Below the pieces are notes generated by a model that searched no databases, was not told where the DNA came from, and worked only from the letters and a program-made list of their open reading frames with translations. This document shows positions 13,695 through 25,621 of a DNA stretch of 64,000 nucleotides, piece after piece. The DNA is from Rosa chinensis (lineage: Eukaryota; Streptophyta; Magnoliopsida; Rosales; Rosaceae), in contig NC_037092.1 of the NCBI RefSeq assembly GCF_002994745.2, positions 85,784,398 to 85,848,397 of the forward strand, written 5' to 3'. Position 1 is the first letter of the stretch; every line of letters starts with the position of its first letter. The position numbers and the translations under genes were made by a program.

Positions 13695-14958
13695 GCAAGT
13701 TCACAATTTACATAGGCCTTTTAACTCAGTTAATATTGCTACTATGGGATTTTTTTTTTCCTTTTGGTTTTTCAGAATAAAAATTTGGAAAGATGCCAGG
13801 ATGTATATATATGATAGTGCTCTTTGTATAATACAATCTTCAGCCCAATATGGTGCAGACCTTGTCTGTTTTGTAGCTCTTTTGGAGTGAAAACTCAATT
13901 AAGCTACCAAAAGGCGGAAGTTAGAAGGAGGTCACTGGCATAAGGTACAGAAGCTATACAGTTGCATTATAAGAAATTTTGATAATTCATTTTAGGCTAG
14001 AATATTGTCTGATATCCAGTCTAGGACCAGAATCTACTGCATGATAATATGTTCTTTATTACAGGTTACTACTATGGCAATTTGTTTTAGGCTAGAATAT
14101 TGTCTGATATCCAGGCTCGAATTTTGATAATTCATCTTTCATTTCTCACTTTTCTTCAAAACTATATATGAGTTTGGGTGTACTTATCAAATTGGACTAT
14201 CACTTATATAAATTATTTCAGAAACTACAGTTAAGACACAGGAGAGGAAAATCAGAAACTACAGTTAAAGGAAGACATGATTAAAGGTTTGGTCAATGCT
14301 CTTTAAATATTCAATATTGAATACACTAAAATTATATTGCTTACTGTGTTTAATGAAGTTACTAATGGCTACTGTATGGTATCAAATATGTGGCAAAAAG
14401 TCAGATACGATTAGCAGGAGTTGATTTTTTAGGGGTCTTATTGAGTTTGATCCTTCAAAACGCTGGTCAACTTTTCAGGTTGTTAAATTTTTATTTGATG
14501 AATTTCATAATAATTACATAAAAAGATTCTGAGTTGTACTTGTACCTACAGGCATCAAAACGCCCTTTTGTTACAGGGGAACCTTTTACTTGCCCTTATC
14601 AACCACCATCAGAGACTCCTTGCATGGTAAGTGGACCCATACATGAACTTCCATATTTTCTGATGAAATTTCACTTATAGCTTTGGAAAGATTATGACCT
14701 TAATCAACAGTCTAAAAGAGTTCTCGAGCCAGATTCAGATGTCAAATGTATAAGTTTTCGGTATATTTCTTAGTTTTTGGTTATTTTGAACAACCTCCAG
14801 TAGCAACTTTTGCTAGATTAACTTATAACCCTTTGGTAGAGCTAGCATTTTTGCACCAGCTCCAGTTGCATGGACTTTAACTAAAAGGTAAAATATGTAA
14901 AAACTCTTTTCACTATTTCAATAACATGTAATAATTTCCCTTTTGTATTTCATTGTTC

Positions 14959-15050
14959 TAATTCATTGATAAAAACATATTCCGCAGCAAAGCGCGGGTA
15001 ATTCATTGATAACGGTACATCCTGCAGCAAAGCGCGGGGAAGTTTTCTAG
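14959..15050 (+). mobile_element. Helitron-like 3' terminus
   Basis: The sequence GCAGCAAAGCGCGGG occurs twice, 40 bp apart (tandem unit with ATTCATTGAT). The second copy is followed by AAGTTTTCTAG and then T. Plant Helitrons end in a short GC-rich hairpin followed a few bases later by CTRR, inserted before T. In the first copy CCGC and GCGG can pair around an 8-nt loop. I could not fix the 5' TC end, so the element's extent, and whether it includes the RINGv exons just upstream, is unknown. Confidence 0.5.
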
Positions 15051-15255
15051 TATATACTATGAAGCAATCTGGATACTTGATGTTTCAAGAAAGGTTGTAG
15101 TTTTACTCAATTTATGATGTACTTAAGGAAATAAGATATATTGATTCGATTTTGGCTTGGTTTGTATGTCCAAAATCTGTTCACTGGCTGATGCTTTAAG
15201 ATTGTGTATAATCAGATTGCTTGAATTAATGCAATGCCCCATATTTAAGAAGCGA

Positions 15256-16006
15256 TGTTAAAAAAACTAATGGACGTCGATGTAAACTACAGGGAACGAT
15301 GTCTAGTATCAATATGGACATTGATATACAATTTGGAAAATGATGTATAGCATCAATATGGACATCGATTTACAATTTGGAAAACGATGTATAGCATCAA
15401 TATGGACATCGATTTACAATTTGGGAAACGATGTCTAGAATCAAAATGGACATCAATTTACAATTTGGAAAGCAATGTCTAATATTATTATGGACATCGT
15501 TGTTAACCTAAAACCTGATGTAATATAGTAAAATGGACATCACTTTATAAAAGTAAACGATGTTTATTATAATATTGCACATCGTTTATACAATACTAAG
15601 GAATATAGATTGAATCTTAAATAGTAGGATATATGGAAAATATGAGTGAACCTCACAAAGAGCAGGCAAAACGAAAAGAATTCGATGTCTGATACTATAT
15701 AAAACATCGTTTCTAATATGAGTAACGATGTTAAAATAAATACTTCTGCTATTGGATATATACTTCATTAAGCATTAAATGCCAAAATATGAAGATTTAA
15801 CAATATCTAAACACACTAATATGTCATCGTAATAACAGTTTTACATCGGTTCCATAAGCTTATTCGATGTCTATTGTTGAACTGGACATCGGTTTTTGAC
15901 CGATGTCTTTTTGTTCGTGATCTTTAACATCACCCACTAAGACATCGGATGGTTTTTTTTTAACATCAGTTTCTGGCCGATGTCTAAGGCAAAAATCCTA
16001 GTAGTG
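15256..16006. mobile_element. CACTA transposon terminal region (one end only)
   Basis: The right edge ends ...CCTAGTAGTG, which read inward is CACTACTAGG, a CACTA-type terminus. Just inside are many subterminal copies of ACATCG and its complement CGATGT in both orientations, typical of CACTA subterminal repeats. The next three bases, tgg (16007-16009), would be the 3-bp duplication. I found no matching left terminus upstream, so this is a truncated element or a deletion derivative. No transposase frame is present. Confidence 0.6.
15298..15510. repeat. 44-bp tandem array inside the CACTA end
   Basis: The GATGT-led unit starts at 15298, 15342, 15386, 15430 and 15474 (AATGT), a regular 44-bp period with nearly five copies. 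Each carries TATGGACATCGATTTACAAT or a close variant. It is embedded in the ACATCG-rich subterminal zone. Confidence 0.85.
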
Positions 16007-16038
16007 TGGTACTTTGAAGGCAAATTATTCACTTGAAG

Positions 16039-16310
16039 AACATTCATGTTCGGTTCAGTCCTAGCATGCCACGTCTTGCAACATCTTCATTCGACAAAAC
16101 TGTCAAGAGTTGGGATGCTGATAATGTGAGTGCAATATTCTGTTGTCCATCATATTGTCATATTGTGCATAACTTGTGCTTTGTTATTGAACATGTCTAC
16201 AGTAATCAATATTTATATTTCTCCATCTTGAGTAATCATAGTTTGCTGTGCCAACCGTAACAGGTTTGGTTGCTTCGGCTAGTCATGATGATAAGTGGGT
16301 TAAGCTCTGA
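16039..16310 (+). pseudogene. LEUNIG-type WD40 co-repressor fragment
   Basis: Bases 16039-16125 encode [20 protein letters not shown] and then K-S-W-D-A-D-N, followed by a GTGAGT donor. This is the WD-repeat segment of plant LEUNIG / LEUNIG_HOMOLOG transcriptional co-repressors (family pattern [19 protein letters not shown]). A second WD-like piece at about 16264-16310 reads VASASHDDKWVKL and then TGA where Trp is expected. There is no start and no remaining repeats, and the piece sits 32 bp from a CACTA terminus. It is a gene fragment, probably carried by mobile DNA. Confidence 0.75.
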
Positions 16311-16809
16311 AAGTGAAATGATCGGTACTCTGTTTCTGTCAAGGAAATATCATACACTGATTAAGTGATTAATTGCACTCAGCATATAGGATTAGTTTTC
16401 TACTGATCTTGATTCAATGCTTGTAGTTTGTGTTTTTTGATTTCTTGATTAATCACCGTCCTTTGCCTTTGTGGATCTTGAACGATTCCTCATGACCCCT
16501 GAAACCAGCGAGAAATTCTGATCATGGTGCAAAAGATAAGCCCTAAGCAAAAGAACAGCGGAAGAAGAAGAGGAACAGAGGAAAGAGAGGCAACTGATAT
16601 TGATTTTCTGTTGTAATTTTACAATTTACTGCAACTGATTAAATATTGCTGGGCTTCTCCACGAGTCGAATCAGGAACAAAATTCCAAGCCCATACTTTT
16701 GTTTTTTCTTTTTCAGTTTTTTAATTCATTTCCAAACCGATACTTTTAGTTTTGCATTGTATGACCACCGTTATATAAATTAACCACAGTTTGTTTCCAA
16801 GTTGTGAGA
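16311..16809. other. Flank between LEUNIG fragment and gypsy element, nothing recognised
   Basis: AT-rich sequence with no supported gene. It ends in the target site GTAGT (16810-16814), which is duplicated at 26224-26228 after the LTR element. Confidence 0.4.
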
Positions 16810-17704
16810 GTAGTTGTTTGACACAAAAATCCTGTGTAGTACAAACTGTCTTTTTTGAATGCGCGAGCGTGCCAGCACCGTGGGGTGCAGTTGTCGGGGC
16901 GTCCCTTGACCTGACATCTTGATCAAGCGTTGTGGACGAGGAGAGCACCAACCTCGTCACAAGGTTCTTTTCTTGCCTTCTGAGAAAGGACTTCTTGCCT
17001 TACGGGTAAGAGCTTTGGTTGTGATCTCTTCGCGTCACTGAATCGATACTCAACGTTGTAGGTTGAGAAGAGCAATCACTGGGAAGTTCTGAGAAAGCAC
17101 AGGGTTTGCTAAAGAGTATCTTTAGCTTCGCTGGGTTGCGAGGGCGTTACCCTTGCTTCGCTGGTAGTATCGGTGGCAGTAGCACTAACAGTCGGCTCTT
17201 GGAGAGACTAGGACTGGAAGCACGGTCGCCGGGTTTCAACGAGGTTGAAGGTTTGCTCCAGGGAGGCTTGATAATTTGAGAGATGGATTGATTTGAGAGT
17301 TGTTTGTTCGTATATCATCTTTAGCCTCTATAAATAAGCTGCTCGTAGATTCACTTTCCAAATAGGAATGAAATACTATATTTTAGGCCACAGTTATTGG
17401 CCTTGAAACAAATCAACACATTGATTAGTTTTGATAACTATCGTATATAATTAATAAGTATCCTCTGTCGCCGCTAGAATATAGGCAAGGGTTAATTGCC
17501 TCTTGGAGTCTTGGACGTAATCTTCTTGGATGCGAACTGTTTGATATACATTAATTGCATATATATCTTCGCGAGCACTCCTGCAGCATGCAATTATCTT
17601 ATATATATATATATATATATATATATCTTTGTTAGCCATGTATTGGCTTTTTCCATGCAATAAAGGAGTTCCTTCCTTAATTGATCTTCTGCCATGCATG
17701 AACA

Positions 17705-17743
<39 letters not shown>

Positions 17744-18059
17744 GTTCCAAAGAGGACGTCCGTGAAGTAAGAAAAGTGAGGACGAAATACGTGTCAGCCA
17801 GCCAATAGAGTTAATTTTCATGCGGGTCCCACACTCAAACAAACATCATCTTCTCCGTCTCTCACCCAGTCTCTATCTCTTACTCCTTCTAGTTTGTTTT
17901 TCTAAAGATTGAAACTTGCTCTTGATCCTCATCTTGGTACTCTTGAAAGGAAACAAAGCCGTCGACTGTCATCAAAAAACAAAGCTGTCACGATTCTTAA
18001 CATGAAGCTCCATATCCCTTTGAGCCCTACACAAAACTTGCTTCAAGCTAAGCTTGCTT

Positions 18060-18263
18060 CAAGCTCCACTGAGTCAACTCGTGCTCGATGATAAAGCCAT
18101 CGCCGGGGTTGACATCAACCTTGAGGAACAACAAGACTAATGGCCTGCTGGCGACCTTGAACTTCTCCTCGTCATTCAAGTAGTCCTCGACGTCCATGAA
18201 ATCCTTCCACTCGATGAACAAAACCCAGAAAAATAAAACAAACATTAAATTGTCTCTAGGCAT
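18060..18263 (-). pseudogene. EF-hand (reticulocalbin-like) exon fragment
   Basis: A minus-strand frame encodes EDYLNDEEKFKVASRPLVLL, then FLKVDVNPGDGFIIEHELTQ and W. It resembles plant EF-hand proteins of the reticulocalbin-like type, where a D-x-D/N-x-x-D-G-x-x loop is followed by EHELT-W. Recognition is by motif, with no alignment. The piece is partial, lacks the protein's other EF-hands and lies within the TIR element. Confidence 0.5.
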
Positions 18264-18676
18264 GAATTCAAGTATTGATTATCTGGGCATTAATCTTGGC
18301 AATTGATTTTTGTTAACTAATTTTGATTTTTGATTGCTAATCTGGGTATTAAGCCGAGCTGGGAGTGGAAGAGATTGACAGAGTCGATGATGTCGACGAC
18401 GTTGTTTTGGGGAAGACGCGGCCGAGGAGGATGCCATTGATGGCGGAGGTACTCTGTGTTGTTTTCGATCACCTAAAATAAAAGAACTTTGAATGCTTAT
18501 CAAAGCAAACAATCTCAGATAACCAATGAATCAGAAATTCAATTTCCCGCAAAACCATCACGAAATTTGAACAAAGAAACTAAAAGAGAGTCAGAAGTCT
18601 TGAACAAGAATTTCAGAACAAATCCATCTGGGAGATCCCAAGTTCACAATCCTCCGTCCACCCAAGTGAATCCATC

Positions 18677-18733
18677 ACCTGCCTCACCGTGGCGTTGTCG
18701 ATCTTCTTGATTTGAATCTTCTCCCGAGCAATC
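18677..18733 (-). pseudogene. MADS-box N-terminal fragment (SVP/AGL24-like)
   Basis: Minus-strand codons give AREKIQIKKIDNATVRQV, the start of the MADS DNA-binding domain as in SVP/AGL24-class factors. Isoleucine stands where the initiator Met would be. The reading breaks off just before the TFSKRR part, so no functional DNA-binding domain remains. It lies between two EF-hand-like pieces inside the same transposon. Confidence 0.65.
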
Positions 18734-18786
18734 ACCCAAATTCTTGATCTTCTTCTCTTGGAGACTCGGCAGTGGGGGCAGACTCT

Positions 18787-18875
18787 CGATCCAAGTGATC
18801 GTTCTCCCATTTGCGGTCCTTGCGGCGACGCTCGATGTCGGCGACGAGAGGGTCGAAGGGGATGGGATTGTGAGA
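18787..18875 (-). pseudogene. Second EF-hand-protein-like exon fragment
   Basis: Minus-strand codons give HNPIPFDPLVADIERRRKDR and then KWEND. It looks like the region N-terminal to the EF-hands in plant reticulocalbin-like calcium-binding proteins. It lies upstream (minus orientation) of the EF-hand piece at 18060-18263, consistent with one captured gene interrupted by the MADS piece. The identification is tentative. Confidence 0.4.
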
Positions 18876-19769
18876 ACGGTGGTTTATAAGAACACTGAGG
18901 CCCTGCCCATTTCAAGGTTTAAACTTTCTAATCAATTGTTTCTGGGTTTAGAGATCGGAGAGACGGAGGAGATCAAGATGATGGAGACTGAGCAAGGAGC
19001 GTGTTGACTTCCCTTGGACTGAGGTTGAGAAACAGAGAAGATGATATCGGTGGGACCCGCAGGAAAACTAAGTTGATTATTATGCTAACACGTATTTCGT
19101 CCGCAGTTTGCTGCTTCACGGACATCCTCTTTGGAACGTCCCTCTATATATATATATATATATATTCCTTGTTACTTGCAATCAAGGATGATCACATGCT
19201 TCCATATATTGCACGTCCACTATGGCTTTGGGTTGAGTTAAATATTGGTAGTGCATGGGCTGATGGCCCACCATGCGACCGCGATGGTTACTCCCTTCCA
19301 TATGCTTCGCGTTCTCGTCCTTGATTATATATCTTCGCGAGCAATATTTAATTGCAATATATATATATGGGTAGCCTTGATTCTTGCTCCATGCTTCGCT
19401 ATCCTTTCGCGAATGTTTTAATTGCGAACGTATTCGCTATCCTCAGTGAAGCTAGCCCACGTCCACTAAGGACCTTCAATGTAGACTAACTATTTTCGAT
19501 TACTAGAGACAGCTTGCACGTCAACCTCCTCCTTTTTTGGACAATACTTGGAAATCAATCATCATTAATTATCAAATATTTGATAATTAATCGTAAATCA
19601 GTGAACATTCAGATTTGCCTCAGGATTGCTTGGTCTCTAAGTAGGCTTTATTTAGCCTCTAAACAATATACTCCGAACTTATCGAAAATATATGCGTGGG
19701 CCACGGATATTGGCCCGGTTTTCTTCGAGTCCCCCTTATCGGGAAAAAATGTTATTTTGGGTTCAAACA

Positions 19770-22700
19770 TTGCCCGCCCAGACCTTGAAGTCAAAGTTCC
19801 CCGTCTTGACTGAAGAGGTCTTTCGCCTTAAAGCCACTTGCATTGGCTTAACTGAAAATTGATAATTTGAAATCACTTGACTGATCCCATATAGGCCTCT
19901 AGTTAGGCCATGAAGTTTGAATGTCACCATCTAACTCAATCTTGATAGACAAAGACCCGCAGATGTATTCGCCATAAGTCTTCGAATTACTCCAGAAGTA
20001 TCATCAACTTGGATGAAAAACTTTTATTTTTAGGCCACTGAAATTGGCCTTAAAGAGCATAAAACACTGCATAAGTTTTGAGCAAGAATATTGGCAAAGT
20101 AAAACTTTGGTAAAACTTAAAAGCCACAGGTGTTGGCCTTGTAAAGCTAAGACACTGTAAGTCTTAATATGAAGTTTTGCATTAAAGTAATGCCACAAAA
20201 ATACTCTATTTGCCCCCCATGCGAAGGATTAAAAGAGGTTGCTTTTGATCGCGAGTGAGTATGTAGCCTTCGCGATGCATCAGCATATATCTGCCTAGTT
20301 CGCTGGCTCTTATGTATATTGTCTCACAACAAGAAGCGAAGCAGAGGGCAAAGCAAACCATTCCAGCGAAATTTTATATGTCGCACTTACTCTCAGCCTC
20401 ATGGAATCTTCAAGCTGCTCGCGACACTCTGCGGCGATGAGAATGGGTTCCGTCCGCGAATGTTTACTAACTTGATGGTATCATTATACTTTCTGGACTC
20501 TTCGCGCGCGGTGACCAACCTCTTTGCAGAGTGTTTTACACCCGTGTCACTTACTGCAAAAAGCTTTTCCTTGTAACCCCATTTCGTCTATCAATGAAGG
20601 TTAGGTGTCATCGGCCCGCTCCTTGTTGCTTATAGACCGGCAACTGTTGACAATCAAACCAACCTAGCATCATTTTATAATTATTTATGCCAAAACAGTG
20701 GGACACGTATGGCTCCAATTAAAAATCACAGTGCATGCCCACTTTTAATACCGCATGGCCACATGCTCTTCCTCTTTATATGTGGCTCAAGCATCATGAT
20801 CATGCCTCTGTAGCAACTTTATACAAATATATAAACCATCAAGCCCATCAATAAAGCCTATCTTGTCCCCAGTGGATAAGAACGTGTTGTTCATTGCTGC
20901 TTCATAAATGTCTTCTTGGTAGCCCTTCTCAATTATATAAGTTTAAGAAAGCTCCTCTGAACACCTCTGACTCAATGAGTATAATATAGCCACCAAACTT
21001 TACCAGTATTTCATACTCCATTGACCCATGACTTCGTAGATACAAAGAACATACTGCTACCATGATTTTTCATTGTTGGTTCACCATCGGTCAAGAAGCA
21101 GACTGCAAGAGTCTGATGGCCTGATTATGCACTCCTTATAAAGCTAAAGCCACTAAGTAGGCACTCAAATATACTTACATATATATATATGTAGGCAAAA
21201 CCATAAGTTGGCTCTGAACCTCTGAAACTTCCAAAACAAAATAGAGCTATGCAGCACCCCATGTATTCCCTTCTGTACGAACCAGTATGCTGCCATTGCA
21301 ATTGGCATTCATCACTTGTGCCACCTATTGGCGTCCAGATTATCTTTGTCTTGTACCCAATTCACTGACCTGTGGCAACATCCCAGAGTGAATTTGTGAA
21401 GCAATGGTTAAGGAACACTTCTCTTGTGAAATGATTTTTATCTGCCACTGCTCTATCTTCAAACTCTGTGAAATTTCATCATCACGAGAATGCTAGTGTG
21501 TTCTGTTGAGGATTGTAATCCTCCTCTGTATCTCGAGGCAACAGTTCTGCCCCCAAAGTCTGCGCACGTCATTTTCATAGGAGGTTTGTCTCAAGCATTC
21601 CATCAAACACCTTGTGTGCATATTTCATGGTTGCAGCCTTGTGATGAAAAATCTACAAAACAACCCATAGAAGATCAATTTATCAACAAAGAGCACAACC
21701 AATCACTGGGTCATGAGGATTGAACTTGATTCTTCATAGAAACAGTGGGAGATTACTCCGGATTGGACATGTAGCTCCTTGCGGTTCATTTTTGCTTCTT
21801 CTCGCTGCCAGAGGAAACTCTCTCTGAAGGCGCTTTAGCGTTGAAAGTCCTTCGCTTTGTTCTGCCTTGACATCTACCACATTGGTGGCATGTTGTCCAT
21901 TAAAGCCCACTCACTAGCCTTTAGATCGCCTTCGCCTCAATTGTAGCATATTTTGTTGGAGAATTTCTGGTGAAGCTCGCTGGCGAGGGCATAGGCGATG
22001 TATATTCAGCGAACTCTACTTCTTGTGATAATTGGTCGCAAGAATAGCCTTCGCGAAAAATGTCCCTCGCGAACATTCGCTCCACGTGATCAGTGTTCGC
22101 CAGAAAAGCGCTCGCGAAGTGTTCCTCGCTAGCACTCGCTTTCTCGCCCACTCGCACGCGGCCATCGCCTCGCGCTTCGTGGCCACTCGCTTTTCATCGC
22201 TTCACGAAGTGCATGCACCATAGTAAATGTCCACACCACACTTGCTCGCAACAATTAAAAACCACATGGGTTCATGATTAATTAATTAAGCCACTATGCT
22301 AGCTCTATGTCCGTAAGCAAAGTTTTAATGCCACCATCATATTAAATATGTTTTTATATTTAACTTGCTCCTGGTAATTGGCCATGCATGACTCTTAATA
22401 ATTGGCAATAGGAATGCATGGTGGCACATATCACAACTTGAAGAAAGCATGCTGGCAGGCTAAGCTATGGCCACGTGAGTCTGCCGCACAGATTGCCCCC
22501 TATGCGAAAGGAATGTTTGTGTTCACGAATGATCCTCCGCGAATAACCTGCAACTCTCATTTTTAATTACATATATATGAATAGTGGGTATACATATATC
22601 AATCCTTCGCGAACCATTCTTTGCGAGGCCCTGTAATTAAAGCCACTTTGCTGGCTTAAGAAACAATTCTCCGCCCTCCATTTTCGCCACAACTACTGGC

Positions 22701-22947
22701 AAAAATATTGTTGCTACCATATTAGGCATATAATATGCCTCATGTATATGTGTCTTAGCCAAAATTAATGGCCTCTAAGTATATCAGAAAGTTCAAGCCA
22801 CTGTTAAGCAAGAACACAATTTTTGCATTCTCCGCGACGCACAAACTTGAAACTCTTTTTGTATTTTTCTTTTTCTATTTTTTTTTTACTAACTAAAAGG
22901 AAGATGCAAACTAAAAATTGACAGAGAATTAAAAGCAAAGAAAGAAG
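19770..22947. other. Non-coding interior of the gypsy-like element, TCGCGA-rich
   Basis: No protein-coding pattern is seen on either strand across 3.2 kb, corresponding to the 3' half of the element where pol would lie in an autonomous relative. Motifs of the form TTCGCG, CGCGAA and CTCGCG recur, especially in 20230-20510 and 22030-22200. Short (TA)n runs are present at about 21178 and 22570. Confidence 0.5.
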
Positions 22948-24579
22948 CTAGCAGCAGTGCATTTGGCTAACCTCTAGAAGGCCAGGGGGAGGCCACCTAT
23001 GCTTCACTCCAAGCTCCGATGCATCAAAATTTATAGCATGAAAACCCCTCTTGTGAGAGCTTGTAGGAAAATAACAAAGATACTTCGCGTCAAAAACTTG
23101 GAAGAAATTTGGCTCGTAGAAGGAGTAATATTGCCCCCCAAGTATCTTTGTTGGTTGACGAAGCATGATCTTCAATTGCAATTTTGGAGATGACGGTGTT
23201 CCAAGATCGGTTCTGTCGCCAACGACCATGTCATAGAACATGGTGTCTTTAAAATAAGCCACAAATTGGCTATTATATTTGACCACTTGCTCAAGGAAAT
23301 TGAACTGCCACATAAGATTGTTGGAACCAATAATTAAATTGTAATTATCATCATACTCATCATATATTGGCTCCGTGTCGAGATCATACTTAGAGTCACC
23401 AAAAAGTGGTGAATTGATCTCTGCTTCAAAAATAAGCATATCAAATATTTGTTTGCCTCTATTTTATTTCCAGGCATCATATTGAGACGCCTCTATGAAC
23501 TGTTTAGTATCATCATATACAAATTCCTTTTGCAAGAAATTTAAAGCTTGGTAATTATAAACAAGAGTTAACTTGCACTGATGATATGTCAGTTCACATC
23601 CCACTATGATAAACCGGCAATTTGAATATTGAGTTTGGCCATTCTCAAAATTTGGGACGCGAATATATCTCCCAAATATCTCAAAGCCACAGCTTGGCTG
23701 TTGAATATATGTGCCGTGAAGAAAGCCACAAATAGGTTGGCTGGGAATAATTAATTGGTAACCACATTGATTATCATGGCCTTGTATTTGAGCAATATGA
23801 TGGCCACCTTCGTCATCTTCTTGGCCATGTGCTTCACATAGGTCATTAGCTTTTTGAATAAGTCCATCTAGTGGGCCCTCTCTGTTGTAAATAGCCGATT
23901 GGTCCCCTAGACCATGTTTACTCACTTCTTGACTCTTGTTTACTTTTATCAATTCGCGAAGGCCCCCTGGATGATAAGAAGAGTGAACATGGGCATAATC
24001 TTGCCCCCTATGTATCTGACCAGTATCCACACATATGGCTTGATCAGTGGAGATATCAAAGATATGTTTAGTGACAATATTGTCAGAAGAACAATTTTGT
24101 GGACCATCATCTCCAAGGGTAGCCTCTATGTAAAGCTGTGATTCAATAATGAGACCCTTAGGTTGATTACCACCAATAGGTAAGTTAGTCGCAGAAACGA
24201 CCTCTTTGCGTGCATATTTTTGACTTTCCAATTCACTTTGATGCGAACTGACTTGAGTAACCAAGCTAGAACCTTCTTTGCACAAGGTCGCGAACTCCGA
24301 TGAGGTCTGCTTGTTTTGGTTCGCAATGGCCTCCATGACTTGCTTTTGTCGCTTGGTATCCTCAGTCCGTTGGGTGATACGCTCGTCCAGTTCCCGTATG
24401 AGCTGGTATGTTTTGGCGGTTTTCCTGTCAAAGTCAGCAGCTACCTTCTTACGATGGTTCTCGATATTCTCCATGATGATCACGAGCTTTTCCTCAAAGG
24501 TCGCTCCCTTCGGAATAGGCTTCGGAATGAAAGTCTCTCTTGTCGTAGTGTCGCCAATGGTGGCAACATTGGTCATCAT
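22948..24579 (-). pseudogene. Gag-like ORF of the gypsy-like element, one in-frame stop
   Basis: The minus-strand frame starts with Met-Met at 24579, about 100 bp inside the LTR. It runs 371 codons to a TAA at 23464-23466, then continues open in the same frame to 22948, ending WPPPGLLEVSQMHCC. A charged, coiled-coil-like region lies at about residues 20-110, rich in Glu, Lys, Arg and Gln. The central part is rich in Gln, His and Tyr. No zinc knuckle or protease motif is seen. Position and length suit a gag-like product, but I do not recognise the family. The stop may be a single mutation or may separate two products. Confidence 0.5.
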
Positions 24580-24676
24580 TTCACTTTAGGAGTTCCTTCG
24601 GTAAAGATATTCCCCTGGCATCCCAATGATGGTGAACACAAAAGACTCTAGCGTGGTCCCACTGGGCGTGCCAAAA

Positions 24677-25481
24677 TGTTTGACACGAAAATCCTGTGTG
24701 ATACAATCTGTCTCTTTTGAATGCGCGAGCGTGCCAGCACCGTGGGGTGCAGTCGTCGAGGCGTCCCTTGACCTGACTTCTTGATCAAGCGTTGTGGACG
24801 AGGAGAGCACCAACCTAGTCAAAAGGCTCTTTTCTTGCCTTCCGAGAAAGGACTTCTTACCTTACGGGTAAGGGCTTTGGTTGTGATCTCTTTGCGTCAC
24901 TGAATCGATAATCAACGTTGTAGGTTGAGCAGAGCAATCACTGGGAAGTTCTGAGAAATGACAGGGTTTGCTAAAGTGTATCTTTAGCTTCACTGGGTTG
25001 CGAGGGCGTTACTCTAGCTTTGCTGGTAGTATCGGTGGTAGTAGCACTAACAGTCGGCTTTTGGAGAGACTAGGACTGGAAGCACGGTCGCCGGGTTTCA
25101 ACGAAGTTGAAGATTTGCTACGGGTTTAGGGATTGATTTGCTACGGGGAGGCTTGATAATCTGAGGGATTGATTGATTTGAGAGTTGTTTGTTCGTATAT
25201 CGTCTTTAGCCTCTATATATAGGCTGCTCGTAGATTCACTTTCCAAATAGGAATGAAATACTATATTTAGGCCACAGTTATTGGCCTTGAATCAAATCAA
25301 AACACTGATTAGTTTTGATAACTATCGTATATAATTAATAATTATCCTCTGTCGCCGCTAGAATATAGGCAAGGGTTAATTGCCTCTTGGAGTCTTGGAC
25401 GTAATCTTCTTGGATGCCAACTGTTTGATATACATTAATTGCATATATATCTTCGCGAGCACTCCCGCGGCATGCAATTAG

Positions 25482-25516
<35 letters not shown>

Positions 25517-25589
25517 AGCCACGTATTGGCTTTTTCCATGCAATAAAGGAGTTCCTTCCTTAATTGATCTTCTGCCATGCATGAACAAT

Positions 25590-25621
<32 letters not shown>

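Larger units (their letters stand above)
17741..19142. mobile_element. TIR transposon carrying EF-hand and MADS-box fragments
   Basis: The ends are inverted repeats: GACGTTCCAAAGAGGACGTC at the left, and GACGTTCCAAAGAGGATGTC read inward from the right. Similarity continues through GGACGAAATACGTGT. The other LTR of the host element has a plain (TA)n tract at this spot and so shows the empty site. The target duplication cannot be resolved inside (TA)n. No transposase is present. The interior holds at least three minus-strand pieces resembling host exons. A Mutator-like assignment is likely but not proven. Confidence 0.75.
16815..19769 (-). repeat. 3' LTR of gypsy-like element, with insertion
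   Basis: This LTR corresponds to 24677-26223 except for about 1.4 kb inserted in an (AT)n tract (17741-19142). Without the insertion it matches the 1.55-kb length of the other LTR. Several (TA)n microsatellites (near 17600, 17711-17740 and 19145-19166) coincide with those of the other LTR. Confidence 0.9.
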
